From positions 2,170,001 through 2,234,000 of the forward strand of contig CP062007.1 of the NCBI GenBank assembly GCA_022749295.1: 64,000 nucleotides of DNA, written 5' to 3'. Origin of the DNA: Flavobacteriaceae bacterium GSB9 (GTDB lineage: Bacteria > Bacteroidota > Bacteroidia > Flavobacteriales > Flavobacteriaceae). Each line of letters opens with the position of its first letter. Position 1 is the stretch's first letter. Made by a program: the position numbers and the translations under genes. This document shows positions 17,051 to 24,431 of this stretch, in pieces. Below the pieces are notes generated by a model that was given only the letters and a program-made list of their open reading frames with translations, was not told the origin of the DNA and made no database searches.

Positions 17051-17118
17051 GTGCTATTAATTAATTCTTTGAGAGAGGATTTTTTTAAGTACTCTGCACC
17101 GTAATGGTGCAGAGTTTT
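17051..17118 (+). ncRNA. Putative small RNA B with intrinsic terminator
   Basis: Starts with GTGCTATTAATTA, the same first block as RNA A, after promoter-like TACTTTTA (17041). The hairpin ACTCTGCACC / GGTGCAGAGT is a perfect 10-bp stem with loop GTAAT, then TTTT. Stem sequences of A and B differ while block order and loop core GTAAT are shared, as expected of diverged paralogous small RNAs. Alternative: a leader with terminator for the small ORF at 17142. Confidence 0.5.
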
Positions 17119-17141
17119 AAAATATTAAAAACCTAAAAAAC

Positions 17142-17255
17142 ATGAATGTACTAATGGATAAAAAGAATGATATTCTGAAAAAATGTTGTTTTATCGGGTT
17201 AGTGATTTTAGTCATAGCAATCATCTCCATAAATATTCTTGCTTATTTAATTTAG
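17142..17255 (+). CDS. Small single-pass membrane peptide (37 aa)
   Basis: ATG to TAG: a short charged N-terminus (MNVLMDKKNDILKK), two cysteines, then an unbroken hydrophobic helix (FIGLVILVIAIISINILAYL). It follows putative RNA B by 24 bases. No RBS-like sequence is needed by Bacteroidota, so the start is judged by composition. Similar in build to the 30-aa ORF at 11060. Confidence 0.45.
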   Translation: MNVLMDKKNDILKKCCFIGLVILVIAIISINILAYLI

Positions 17256-17310
17256 TTTAATTTGCCCCCATCTCTTTTTCATAGATTTTTATAAAATCTA
17301 TGAACAAAAA

Positions 17311-17340
17311 AAATCTCTTGAAGAATTCTTCAAGAGATTT
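17311..17340. terminator. Bidirectional terminator between the small ORF and rplY
   Basis: A perfect 30-nt palindrome (arms AAATCTCTTGAAGAA / TTCTTCAAGAGATTT) with A- and T-runs on both sides. It can stop the plus-strand locus and the minus-strand rplY transcript. Confidence 0.85.
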
Positions 17341-17370
17341 TTGCTTTTAATTTTATAAGGAAATAGAAGC

Positions 17371-18021
17371 CTATTCTTCAGCCGCAGGTGCTTCAGCTGC
17401 TGGAGTTTCTGCTCCTTCAGCTCCTTCTTCTCCTTCAATTTCTTCTTCTTCGTCATCGTCATCATCAAGAATTGCCGTTCTGGCCGTTTTAATCTGACAA
17501 ACAACTGTATTATCGGTGTGTAGAAACTCGTAGTTATCTTTTGGTAAATCACCAACAGATATATTATCACCAATTTTTAAAGGTGTAATATCGATTTGAA
17601 TAAAATCTGGTAAGTTAGCAGGCAATGCTCTAACACGCAGTCTTCTGTTGTTTTTTCTTAAAACACCACCGTTTTTAACACCACGAGAGTTACCAACAAG
17701 ACGAACAGGAATATTCATCGAGATTTCTTTATCATCAAATAATTGATAGAAATCTATATGTAAAATATTATCAGTTACTGGGTGAAACTGAATGTCTTGA
17801 AGTACAGCATTTAATGTTGTACCGTTGTCTAGCTCAATCACAACTGTATGCGCATTAGGCGTGTATACAAGTTTAGAGAAAGCTAATTCTGGTGCAGAGA
17901 AATGTAGTGGCTTATCTCCTCCGTATAATACGCAAGGAACCTGACCAGCATTACGTAAGGCTTTTGTTGCTTTTTTGCCCACGCTTTCTCTTTGAGATCC
18001 GTTGATTGTAATTGATTTCAT
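17371..18021 (-). CDS. rplY: 50S ribosomal protein L25/general stress protein Ctc
   Basis: 216 aa. N-terminal L25 5S-rRNA-binding domain (residues 1-95, [34 protein letters not shown]) and C-terminal TL5 beta-domain (about 95-185), then a disordered acidic/alanine tail ([23 protein letters not shown]) common in Bacteroidota. It lies 52 bases after prs on the same strand, the classical prs-rplY pair, so probably cotranscribed. Confidence 0.95.
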   Translation of the reverse strand: MKSITINGSQRESVGKKATKALRNAGQVPCVLYGGDKPLHFSAPELAFSKLVYTPNAHTVVIELDNGTTLNAVLQDIQFHPVTDNILHIDFYQLFDDKEISMNIPVRLVGNSRGVKNGGVLRKNNRRLRVRALPANLPDFIQIDITPLKIGDNISVGDLPKDNYEFLHTDNTVVCQIKTARTAILDDDDDEEEEIEGEEGAEGAETPAAEAPAAEE

Positions 18022-18073
18022 TTTTAAAATTTATAGTTAATAATTATTACTCTTATTGAAGGTAGCTTTTAAA

Positions 18074-19015
18074 CTACATTACAAATTTTGAACTGATAGA
18101 CTTGTTGTTATGTACTTTTTCCATCACTTCGGCAAACAATTCTGCACAGCTCAACACCCTAATTTTATCGCTTAGAGGCTTTACAGGAATAGAATCGGTT
18201 ACTATCAATTCTTCCAGTTGTGAATTGTTTAAATTATCATAAGCCTTTCCTGATAAAAGTGGATGCGTACAAATAGCTCTTACGCTTAATGCACCACGCT
18301 CCATCATCAAGTCGGCCGCTCTAGTTAAAGTTCCTGCGGTATCGACCATATCGTCAACCAAAACCACGTTTTTACCAGTTACATCTCCAATGAGTTCCAT
18401 ATGGGAAATAACGTTAGCTTTAGCACGTTGCTTATAACAAATTACCACATCGCTTTTTAAAGCTTTTGAATAGGCGTAAGCCCTTTTTGAACCTCCCATA
18501 TCTGGCGATGCTATAGTTAGATTATCTAAATTTAAACTTCTTAGATATGGCAAAAATATGGTGGATGCAAACAAATGATCTACTGGTTTCTCGAAAAACC
18601 CTTGTATTTGATCGGCATGCAAGTCCATAGTAATTATACGGGTTGCACCAGCAGCCTCCAACATTTTTGCAACCAATTTTGCTGCAATAGGCACTCTTGG
18701 CTTATCCTTTCTATCTTGCCTTGCCCATCCAAAATAAGGTAAAACCGCAGTGATATGCCTTGCTGATGCGCGCTTTGCCGCATCAATCATCAACAACATC
18801 TCCATTAGGTTTTCAGGCCCAGGGTTTGTTGAACCGATAATAAAAATTCGCGTTCCTCTAATAGACTCTTCATAAGATGGTTGAAATTCTCCATCACTAT
18901 ATGTAGAGGTAATAACATTGCCCAGCTCTGCTCCAAAGGCTTTTGCAATTTTTTCACCTAGCACTTTACTTTGTGTGCAAGCGAAAATTTTAGCTTCTGT
19001 TATCACAATAGGCAT
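18074..19015 (-). CDS. prs: Ribose-phosphate pyrophosphokinase (PRPP synthetase)
   Basis: 313 aa; makes PRPP from ribose 5-phosphate and ATP for nucleotide, His and Trp synthesis. Visible motifs: PYFGWARQDRKDKPR flexible/ATP loop (about 95-110), DLHADQIQGFF (metal and PP site), and the PRPP loop VVLVDDMVDTAGTL (about 218-231). Length and order are normal for the class I enzyme. Neighbour rplY follows. Confidence 0.96.
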   Translation of the reverse strand: MPIVITEAKIFACTQSKVLGEKIAKAFGAELGNVITSTYSDGEFQPSYEESIRGTRIFIIGSTNPGPENLMEMLLMIDAAKRASARHITAVLPYFGWARQDRKDKPRVPIAAKLVAKMLEAAGATRIITMDLHADQIQGFFEKPVDHLFASTIFLPYLRSLNLDNLTIASPDMGGSKRAYAYSKALKSDVVICYKQRAKANVISHMELIGDVTGKNVVLVDDMVDTAGTLTRAADLMMERGALSVRAICTHPLLSGKAYDNLNNSQLEELIVTDSIPVKPLSDKIRVLSCAELFAEVMEKVHNNKSISSKFVM

Positions 19016-19160
19016 TTTTACTTTATTGTTTTAGGCGCAAAAACCACACCTGTTTTTAAATGAGGTGCAAATTTATGTATTTATTTTAACCTAAAAAGTA
19101 TATTGCTTAGTATTTTTGTGTGTAATTTCAAAAAAATATATATTTTTGCAGTCCAAAATT

Positions 19161-19242
19161 GCTCAAGTGGCGGAATTGGTAGACGCGCTGGATTCAAAAT
19201 CCAGTTCTTTCGGGAGTGTGGGTTCGATTCCCACCTTGAGTA
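19161..19242 (+). tRNA. tRNA-Leu (anticodon CAA), integration site of the island
   Basis: 82-nt cloverleaf: acceptor GCTCAAG / CTTGAGT (one G-T pair), anticodon stem CTGGA / TCCAG with loop TTCAAAA, long variable arm, and T-arm GGGTTCGATTCCC. The last 12 bases are the first part of the direct repeat bounding the element to the right, so the island restored the tRNA 3' end on integration. Confidence 0.95.
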
Positions 19243-19244
19243 CA
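19231..19244. repeat. Left attachment site of the island (attL)
   Basis: CCACCTTGAGTACA, spanning the T-arm/acceptor end of tRNA-Leu; identical to 36131-36144. Confidence 0.88.
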
Positions 19245-19247
19245 GAT

Positions 19248-19289
19248 AAAATCCGTAATACATTTAAAATTAAATGATTACGGATTTTT
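19248..19289 (+). terminator. Island-borne terminator next to tRNA-Leu
   Basis: AAAATCCGTAAT pairs with ATTACGGATTTT (12 bp), with further pairing of ATTTAA/TTAAAT in the loop, followed by a T-run. It replaces the original tRNA terminator displaced to 36144. Confidence 0.75.
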
Positions 19290-19301
19290 CATTTCTAATA
19301 A

Positions 19302-19321
19302 TGTACGATTTATGTACGATT
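19302..19321 (+). repeat. Left pair of TGTACGATT repeats (candidate integrase arm sites)
   Basis: TGTACGATT occurs at 19302-19310 and 19313-19321, an 11-bp period, 58 bases inside attL. The same pair with the same period and orientation lies near the right end. Confidence 0.65.
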
Positions 19322-19398
19322 AAAAGGTTTTTTGTTTATTAAACGGACCATATTTAGCCCAAACTCACTAATATTTTTAGATCGGTAATTGGTAACAT

Positions 19399-19803
19399 TC
19401 AAGATAAAGATTCCCAAGGATTGAATATTAGGTTATCCATATAATCCTGTTTCTGTACAATAAGCATCTTTTCTACCCCCTTATCATCTTTTATTGGGAG
19501 AAAACCATAATCATAACAGAAATAATAGATCCCATTTTTAAATGGATATATATGGGTGAACAACTCAAGGCTATAGCCAGATTGCAATAACACATCTTTC
19601 CTAACAGTACTCTTTCCACTTGGACAAAAATGGGCCAATAGGCTCCTGTTCCTTCGAAGAATACTATTGATTTTCTGGATGGTGATTTCGTGCTGTGGTC
19701 GATTTTGGTTGTGATAGGTGCTTCTACATTGGGCATCACAGAACTTCTTATCGGTTCTCCCTACCAACTCCTTGCTACAGGACAAACAGAATTTCATTTT
19801 CAT
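19399..19803 (-). CDS. Zinc-finger protein divergent from the integron integrase
   Basis: 134 aa. The N-terminus has C6-x2-C9 ... C22-x3-C26 (FCLSCSKELVG, KKFCDAQCRSTYHNQ), a zinc-ribbon-like knuckle followed by basic residues; the rest (about 45-134) is a compact aromatic-rich region (YPFKNGIYYFCYDYGFLPI). I do not recognise a named function; DNA binding is plausible from the zinc site and Lys/Arg content. It shares an 82-base intergenic region, which holds a perfect palindrome, with the recombinase, so the two are likely co-regulated and may act together. Confidence 0.75.
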   Translation of the reverse strand: MKMKFCLSCSKELVGRTDKKFCDAQCRSTYHNQNRPQHEITIQKINSILRRNRSLLAHFCPSGKSTVRKDVLLQSGYSLELFTHIYPFKNGIYYFCYDYGFLPIKDDKGVEKMLIVQKQDYMDNLIFNPWESLS

Positions 19804-19818
19804 AATCCTTTTTTTTAG

Positions 19819-19842
19819 ACGTTTATATACGTATATAAACGT
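19819..19842. promoter_or_regulatory. 24-bp perfect palindrome in the divergent promoter region
   Basis: ACGTTTATATAC followed by GTATATAAACGT, with no loop. It lies between the zinc-finger and integrase genes. Its half-site CGTTTA/TAAACG also forms the inverted repeat of the attI-like site, so one DNA-binding protein may recognise both. Confidence 0.65.
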
Positions 19843-19885
19843 TTAAATATACGGTTAAATCATTATATAACATCAATTTTGTACC

Positions 19886-20803
19886 ATGAAAATGCATTCG
19901 TTCCCAATACCAAGTCAAAATATAGCTGTTGCCAAAGCTGATTATCAATTGGCGATGGATTTGATGCATCAAAAACTTACCTTAAAAAAGTACAGCCCGA
20001 ACACCATTAAGACCTATATGCACATGTTTAAGCAGTTCCTTGCATACATTCACCCAATGCCACTCCATCAGGTCACCACATCGCATATAATGCACTATCA
20101 CAAAGAATTGGTAACCAAGCATACTGTATCGGCATCCTACCAAAACCAGAGCATAAACGCCATTAAATTCTATATAGAGAAGGTCCTGAACCTTCCCAAG
20201 GTATCTTATGATTTTTGTAGGCCCAGAAAGGCAAAGACCTTACCTAAAGTTCTGTCCATGGAAGAAGTGTCTTCCATATTGCATGCCACAAGAAATATTA
20301 AGCATAAAACTATACTTTCCATTATATATGGTTGTGGACTACGAATATCCGAATGCACCAACTTAAAAGTCGAGGATATAGACTCTTCCAATATGCGTGT
20401 TTGGGTCAGAAACGCCAAGGGGAAAAAGGACAGGATAACGTTGTTATCTCCCAGCTTGTTGGAACAGCTAAGGGCTTATTATAGGGTATACAGACCAAAG
20501 CAATGGTTATTTGAAGGACCAAATGGCGGTCAATATAGCGTTTCAAGCATAAGGCAAGTCTTTAATCGTTCCAAGCGTAAAGCTGGTGTTACTATGCCAG
20601 CCACGGTTCACAGTTTAAGACACTCCTTTGCGACACATCTCTTGGATGCTGGAACAAATCTCAGATACATACAAAAGCTGTTAGGCCACAACAGCTCTAA
20701 GACTACAGAAATTTACACCCATGTAAGTACAACTAATCTCATAAATATTGAAAGTCCTTTCGAAAAGATTGGGAAATTTAATACATTTACAAATAAGAAA
20801 TAA
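19886..20803 (+). CDS. Integron-like tyrosine recombinase (XerC/D type)
   Basis: 305 aa. N-terminal SAM-like core-binding domain (about 20-110) and a catalytic domain with R153 (GCGLRISE), the Lys of GKKDR, H242-x2-R245 (HSLRHSFATH), H268 (LLGHNSSKTTE) and nucleophile Y277 (IYTHV). The end NIESPFEKI matches the RSPLD-type tail of IntI proteins. The roughly 35-residue insert between the Lys and HxxR boxes that marks classical IntI (with a KYP..EW.W pattern) is absent. It directly precedes the cassette array in the same orientation, opposite to class 1 integrons but like the inverted integrons known in spirochaetes. It is the likely enzyme cutting the attC sites downstream. Confidence 0.88.
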   Translation: MKMHSFPIPSQNIAVAKADYQLAMDLMHQKLTLKKYSPNTIKTYMHMFKQFLAYIHPMPLHQVTTSHIMHYHKELVTKHTVSASYQNQSINAIKFYIEKVLNLPKVSYDFCRPRKAKTLPKVLSMEEVSSILHATRNIKHKTILSIIYGCGLRISECTNLKVEDIDSSNMRVWVRNAKGKKDRITLLSPSLLEQLRAYYRVYRPKQWLFEGPNGGQYSVSSIRQVFNRSKRKAGVTMPATVHSLRHSFATHLLDAGTNLRYIQKLLGHNSSKTTEIYTHVSTTNLINIESPFEKIGKFNTFTNKK

Positions 20804-20838
20804 ACGCAATAAAATACGTTTACTAAATAGTTGCCACC
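20801..20838. other. attI-like insertion site
   Basis: Inverted repeat TAAACG-N10-CGTTTA (20801-20822) starts at the integrase stop codon and is followed by the core GTTGCCACC at 20830. The half-site is the same as in the palindrome at 19819. The first cassette begins at the G^TT of this core. Confidence 0.65.
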
Positions 20839-20848
20839 AATTTAAAAA

Positions 20849-21454
20849 ATGAACATACTACTATTTTCAGCTTTTTTACTTATTCTAATTTTACTGATTA
20901 GATATTTTGCTTCATCTGACAAAAAGAGTGGTTTAAAAATGCTTACAATTTTCGGAATTGTAATCGGTCTTTCTGCTTTAGGATTGAATTCATTGTTTGA
21001 CAACTCATTTGGTGCTTCAACGCCAGTATATGTTCGGACTGAAAATCTTACTGATAAAAACTTAAAAATTTATTCTATAGCTTTTTGGGACAACGAATGG
21101 AACGGAAAAGGAAATTATGTAACTTTTAACAAAAATTTAAAGCCAAATAAAACGTCTGACTTTTGGTTCGAGAATGATGGAACAACTGAATTTTGGCTTG
21201 TTGGAAAAAACGCAAGCGGCGAAATTGATTACTTAAATGTTGTTACAGAAAAAGAAAGTGAGTTTGATTTTAAAATAACAGAAAATAAAAATATTGACCA
21301 AGACAAAATAGCAATTGCGAAGGAATTGACATTTAAAACGGACAAAAGTGAACAAATGAAAAGTTTTGCATTTTGGACAAATATTATATTAATCGGACTT
21401 TTGATTTTGAGTCTGATAAAAATAAAAACTGGTGGCAACACCGTGTATAATTAA
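20849..21454 (+). CDS. Cassette 1: membrane protein of unknown function
   Basis: 201 aa. Two N-terminal membrane helices (about 3-19 and 29-46), a beta-like extracytoplasmic domain (about 55-160) and a C-terminal helix (about 175-192, FWTNIILIGLLILSLI). No family recognised. The last residues (GGNTVYN) and the stop codon are encoded by the attC itself, so the reading frame runs 15 bases into the recombination site. ATG lies 18 bases after the attI cleavage point. Confidence 0.7.
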   Translation: MNILLFSAFLLILILLIRYFASSDKKSGLKMLTIFGIVIGLSALGLNSLFDNSFGASTPVYVRTENLTDKNLKIYSIAFWDNEWNGKGNYVTFNKNLKPNKTSDFWFENDGTTEFWLVGKNASGEIDYLNVVTEKESEFDFKITENKNIDQDKIAIAKELTFKTDKSEQMKSFAFWTNIILIGLLILSLIKIKTGGNTVYN

Positions 21455-21557
21455 TGGCTAGTTCGAGCTTGCTTACGAAAATCCTCGCGGATTTTCTATT
21501 CGGTTTGTATTTGCTAAATTAGTGGCTTAAACACGCCACTAATCATACACAAAACCG
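21431..21557 (+). repeat. attC1
   Basis: 127 bp. Opens with GGTGGCAAC (reverse complement of GTTGCCACC at 20830) and ends in ACCG^TTGTGC. The outer arms pair as CGTGTAT...ATACAC and AATGGC...GCCACT; the centre holds AAAATCCTCGCGGATTTT, a second hairpin. Subfamily I. Confidence 0.85.
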
Positions 21558-21573
21558 TTGTGCATAATTTAAA

Positions 21574-22173
21574 ATGAACAGAGGCATTTACATACAGATT
21601 ATAGAAAATGAAGAATTTCAAGACAGAATATTTTGGAATGAGTCCTCTGAAATTTATGCTTTTTTGCGAAATCATACGCTGAAAATTGAACATAAATTTG
21701 AGACAAAATTCAATGCTTTCTCTGACAATGAAATTCCAATGGACGGTATAAAAATGCTGACAGATGGAATAAAAAAAGATTTGGATTTTCTAATTGGAGA
21801 ATATGAAAATAAACCAATTGAAAATGGACTGAATTTAGTTGAAGTGGATTACAAAGGAAAACGAATGAAATTATACTATAAAGCTTCAAAATTGCATTTA
21901 ATGATTTTGAACTTAGTTCGACTTCAAAAGAAATTGGAATCCGTAATTGAAAAGAACAAAAAAGTTTATGTGTGTGGAAATGCTTATTTCAATGACACTA
22001 TGTTAGAGACTTTAATGAAAATCAGAGCCGAATTCAAAACAAATGGAATAGTAAACGTTAATGGAATTCAAGAAACTGAATTGAAAACATTAATTAAAGA
22101 CAAAAGTCTGATAAAATCAGGCCCAAATTATAGGTTAACACGCAAAGGTCTGATAATAGATATTGCGGAATAA
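21574..22173 (+). CDS. Cassette 2: soluble protein of unknown function
   Basis: 199 aa, no signal or membrane helix. The first 60 residues are polar/aromatic, the middle (about 105-135) is strongly helical (LHLMILNLVRLQKKLESVIEK), and the end has a winged-helix-like wing (SGPNYRLTRKGLI, about 180-193), so nucleic-acid binding is possible. No family recognised. Confidence 0.7.
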   Translation: MNRGIYIQIIENEEFQDRIFWNESSEIYAFLRNHTLKIEHKFETKFNAFSDNEIPMDGIKMLTDGIKKDLDFLIGEYENKPIENGLNLVEVDYKGKRMKLYYKASKLHLMILNLVRLQKKLESVIEKNKKVYVCGNAYFNDTMLETLMKIRAEFKTNGIVNVNGIQETELKTLIKDKSLIKSGPNYRLTRKGLIIDIAE

Positions 22174-22180
22174 AAAACTA

Positions 22181-22310
22181 TGCACAACATCGGCTATAAT
22201 TCAGCGTGGCTTCATGCTTAATTTAAAGAACTTTTCTTACTTTTAACAAACCTGATTTCTCTGCGGACAAATCCTACGGATTTATCCACGCCGAAATCAT
22301 AGCCCAACCG
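22181..22310 (+). repeat. attC2
   Basis: 130 bp. Opens TGCACAAC (complement of GTTGTGCA at the cassette 2 start) and ends CAACCG^TTACC. Arms CGGCTAT / ATAGCC and GCGTGG / CCACGC; centre GGACAAATCC-TACGG-ATTTATCC. Subfamily II, shared with attC9. Confidence 0.85.
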
Positions 22311-22321
22311 TTACCACACAT

Positions 22322-22924
22322 TTGAGAAAAACAATCGTCATATCAATTATCTTCCTGACTTTATTAGTTGGATGCGGAACTTCAAAAAAAGTATTCCAAA
22401 ATGAACGGGTTTTTAATTATGAAAATCTGAATCTGAATTACGCACTAGAACTTGAAAAAAGCCTGAAATCCGAAGATATTACTCGAACACATAAAGTTGG
22501 ACTTGGAGAAAATATTTATCCGAATAAGGACAATTATGAACTTGAAATTTCTCGAGACTTTAAACGGATTATAAAACCGAACTTTTCACTTGAAGTTGGT
22601 TACTACTATACAAAAGACAGTACAATCCGAGTTACTACTTACGAGTGGAATGACTTAAAAAAGAAAAGTTTCAAAACTGAGAAACAAAATTTGAAAACAA
22701 AAAAAGCGTTTAAGAAAAAATTTACAGAACTGACTGAAATGCTAACTGAAAAGTACGGAGAACCAACCTTTACGGAAATGCAGTCTGAAAACCCAAAAGA
22801 TGATGGAACTTATCGAGACGGAATAAAATGGCTGAATAAAAACGGAATGAATGCGTATTTATTTGCTTTTGGAAATCCTAAAGGTTCTTATAATCAAATA
22901 AGATTATCGATTTATCCGAATTAA
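22322..22924 (+). CDS. Cassette 3: lipoprotein of unknown function
   Basis: 200 aa starting at a TTG codon 11 bases after the cassette border (MRKTIVISIIFLTLLVGCGT). The lipobox LVGC is clear. The mature part is polar, with Lys/Glu-rich helices and a compact region ending FAFGNPKGSYNQIRLSIYP. No in-frame ATG lies upstream within the cassette, so TTG is favoured. Function not known. Confidence 0.7.
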   Translation: MRKTIVISIIFLTLLVGCGTSKKVFQNERVFNYENLNLNYALELEKSLKSEDITRTHKVGLGENIYPNKDNYELEISRDFKRIIKPNFSLEVGYYYTKDSTIRVTTYEWNDLKKKSFKTEKQNLKTKKAFKKKFTELTEMLTEKYGEPTFTEMQSENPKDDGTYRDGIKWLNKNGMNAYLFAFGNPKGSYNQIRLSIYPN

Positions 22925-22929
22925 AAACG

Positions 22930-23057
22930 TGTGGTAACACCGTGTATAATTCATTGCTAGTACTCGCCTACTTACGAAAATCCTCGCGGATTTTCTATTC
23001 GGTTTGTATTTGCTAATTTAGTTGCTGAAATACGCAACGAAATCATACACAAACACG
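22930..23057 (+). repeat. attC3
   Basis: 128 bp. Opens TGTGGTAAC (complement of GTTACCACA) and ends ACACG^TTGTAGGC. Arms CGTGTAT / ATACAC; centre AAAATCCTCGCGGATTTT. Subfamily I; nearly the same as attC1 and attC6. Confidence 0.85.
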
Positions 23058-23080
23058 TTGTAGGCAATTAAAACTGAACT

Positions 23081-23668
23081 ATGAAACAAAATTTATTATT
23101 AGTATTCTTATTGATTTTTACAATCAAATCATTTTCACAAGATTCAAAATTTAGTCTTGAATTAAATTATCCAATTCCAATTGACAATAATTTCATTGGA
23201 GAAAATTATAATGGAATAATTGACTTCGGAGCTAACTATCGATTTACTAATTTGAATCATGTAAATATCGGGATTTCTTTCAATGGTGGAATTTTAGTAA
23301 ATAACTCTAGCCAAAATAGCCGATTTCAGGATTTCAAGGTCACGTCTTATGTTATTCAACCTAGAATATATGGAGAATTGGATTTAGAATCTATTAAAAA
23401 GTTTCATCCTTCAATTGGAATAGGATATACAATTATGGTTTTTGACGCTAATGGAACTAACGATATAATTGATGGTTCGGATCTAAATGATACTCAAAGT
23501 GATAGTGGATTTAACTTCAATTTTGGAATTGCATATGACATAACTGAAAAACTTTTTACTCAAGTGCAATATGACTTTATTAAACTTACTGCTGATAGTG
23601 ATGTGCCAGATATAAAATTCAATACGAACGTAAATATTTTGAAAATAGGACTCGGATATCGGCTATAA
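23081..23668 (+). CDS. Cassette 4: outer membrane beta-barrel protein
   Basis: 195 aa. Signal peptide (MKQNLLLVFLLIFTIKSFSQ) and a series of amphipathic strands: GIIDFGANYRFTN, VNIGISFNGGILV, FHPSIGIGYTIMVF, FNFGIAYDITEKLFTQVQYDF and a terminal NILKIGLGYRL. This is the OmpW/PorT-type small-barrel pattern with a C-terminal aromatic-containing strand. No ligand or partner inferred. Confidence 0.75.
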   Translation: MKQNLLLVFLLIFTIKSFSQDSKFSLELNYPIPIDNNFIGENYNGIIDFGANYRFTNLNHVNIGISFNGGILVNNSSQNSRFQDFKVTSYVIQPRIYGELDLESIKKFHPSIGIGYTIMVFDANGTNDIIDGSDLNDTQSDSGFNFNFGIAYDITEKLFTQVQYDFIKLTADSDVPDIKFNTNVNILKIGLGYRL

Positions 23669-23672
23669 AAAC

Positions 23673-23737
23673 TACCTACAACAATTTGTATATTGCATAT
23701 GCTGCCTTCAGCAGGCAAACGCAACATACAAGCGACG
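23673..23737 (+). repeat. attC4 (short type)
   Basis: 65 bp, half the length of the others. Opens TACCTACAAC (complement of GTTGTAGGCA with one mismatch) and ends CGACG^TTACCC. Fold: TTGTAT / ATACAA, TTGC / GCAA, GCTGCC / GGCAGC-like core. Subfamily IV. Confidence 0.75.
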
Positions 23738-23748
23738 TTACCCACAAT

Positions 23749-24261
23749 TTGAAAAAAACACTACAAATAATAATGCTATTGACTTTTGGACTGAATTTAT
23801 CAGCTCAAAATGTGAAAATTGACTCAAAAATAAAAGTCGATTCAACTGAATTGAAAATATCAGAACGCAATTCTATATATTATGCATATTGTTCATTAGA
23901 CAATAAAAAAAGTGATTCTCTAATTGTTACGATTGGAACTATCGGAACAAGTACTACTTCAATTAGAATTGACCTTACTGACAAACCAAGAGCTTATATA
24001 CTACTCTATTCTGATGAAAATGAATTTGACGGAAAAAACATACTGGAGGTTGAATTTGAAAAATATGATTTAGAATTAAACTCGGCAGAATTCAAAAATG
24101 GCGAACGAATTATGGGTCGAATAAAGGGAAAATCAAAAATAATTCCTAATAAATCTGGTGGATATCAAATTGATATTGCTGGAGAATTTAGTCATATTAT
24201 CGGAAAATTATTAATGAAAAGAATGGCAGAAAGTGATTTTCTGATTTTAGATGATTATTAA
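23749..24261 (+). CDS. Cassette 5: secreted protein of unknown function
   Basis: 170 aa from a TTG start, 11 bases after the cassette border, giving the signal peptide MKKTLQIIMLLTFGLNLSAQ. Starting further upstream would read through attC4, and starting at the later ATG would cut the signal peptide. The mature part is a beta-rich domain with repeated Asp/Ser residues. Unrecognised. A second cassette with TTG start, like cassette 3. Confidence 0.65.
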   Translation: MKKTLQIIMLLTFGLNLSAQNVKIDSKIKVDSTELKISERNSIYYAYCSLDNKKSDSLIVTIGTIGTSTTSIRIDLTDKPRAYILLYSDENEFDGKNILEVEFEKYDLELNSAEFKNGERIMGRIKGKSKIIPNKSGGYQIDIAGEFSHIIGKLLMKRMAESDFLILDDY

Positions 24262-24274
24262 TGCAATAAAAAAC

Positions 24275-24414
24275 TGTGGGTAACACCGTGTATAAAAAAT
24301 TGCTAGTTTTAGCTTAATCAAAGTTAGTTGCTCGTTTACTTGCTTCTGATTTTCCTTCGGAAAATCCTCGCCCGTAAACTCGCAACTTTTCATACACAAA
24401 ACCGTTGGCAACAA
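24275..24414 (+). repeat. attC5
   Basis: 140 bp. Opens TGTGGGTAAC (complement of GTTACCCACA) and ends AACCG^TTGGCAAC. Arms GTGTAT / ATACAC, centre GATTTTCCTTCGGAAAATC. Subfamily III. Confidence 0.85.
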
Positions 24415-24431
24415 GCTGAAAAATAAACCTA

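Noticed and set aside
23686-24261. Longer ORF for cassette 5 starting at 23686
   Set aside because: It would translate through attC4 and hide the signal peptide; the TTG at 23749 fits better.
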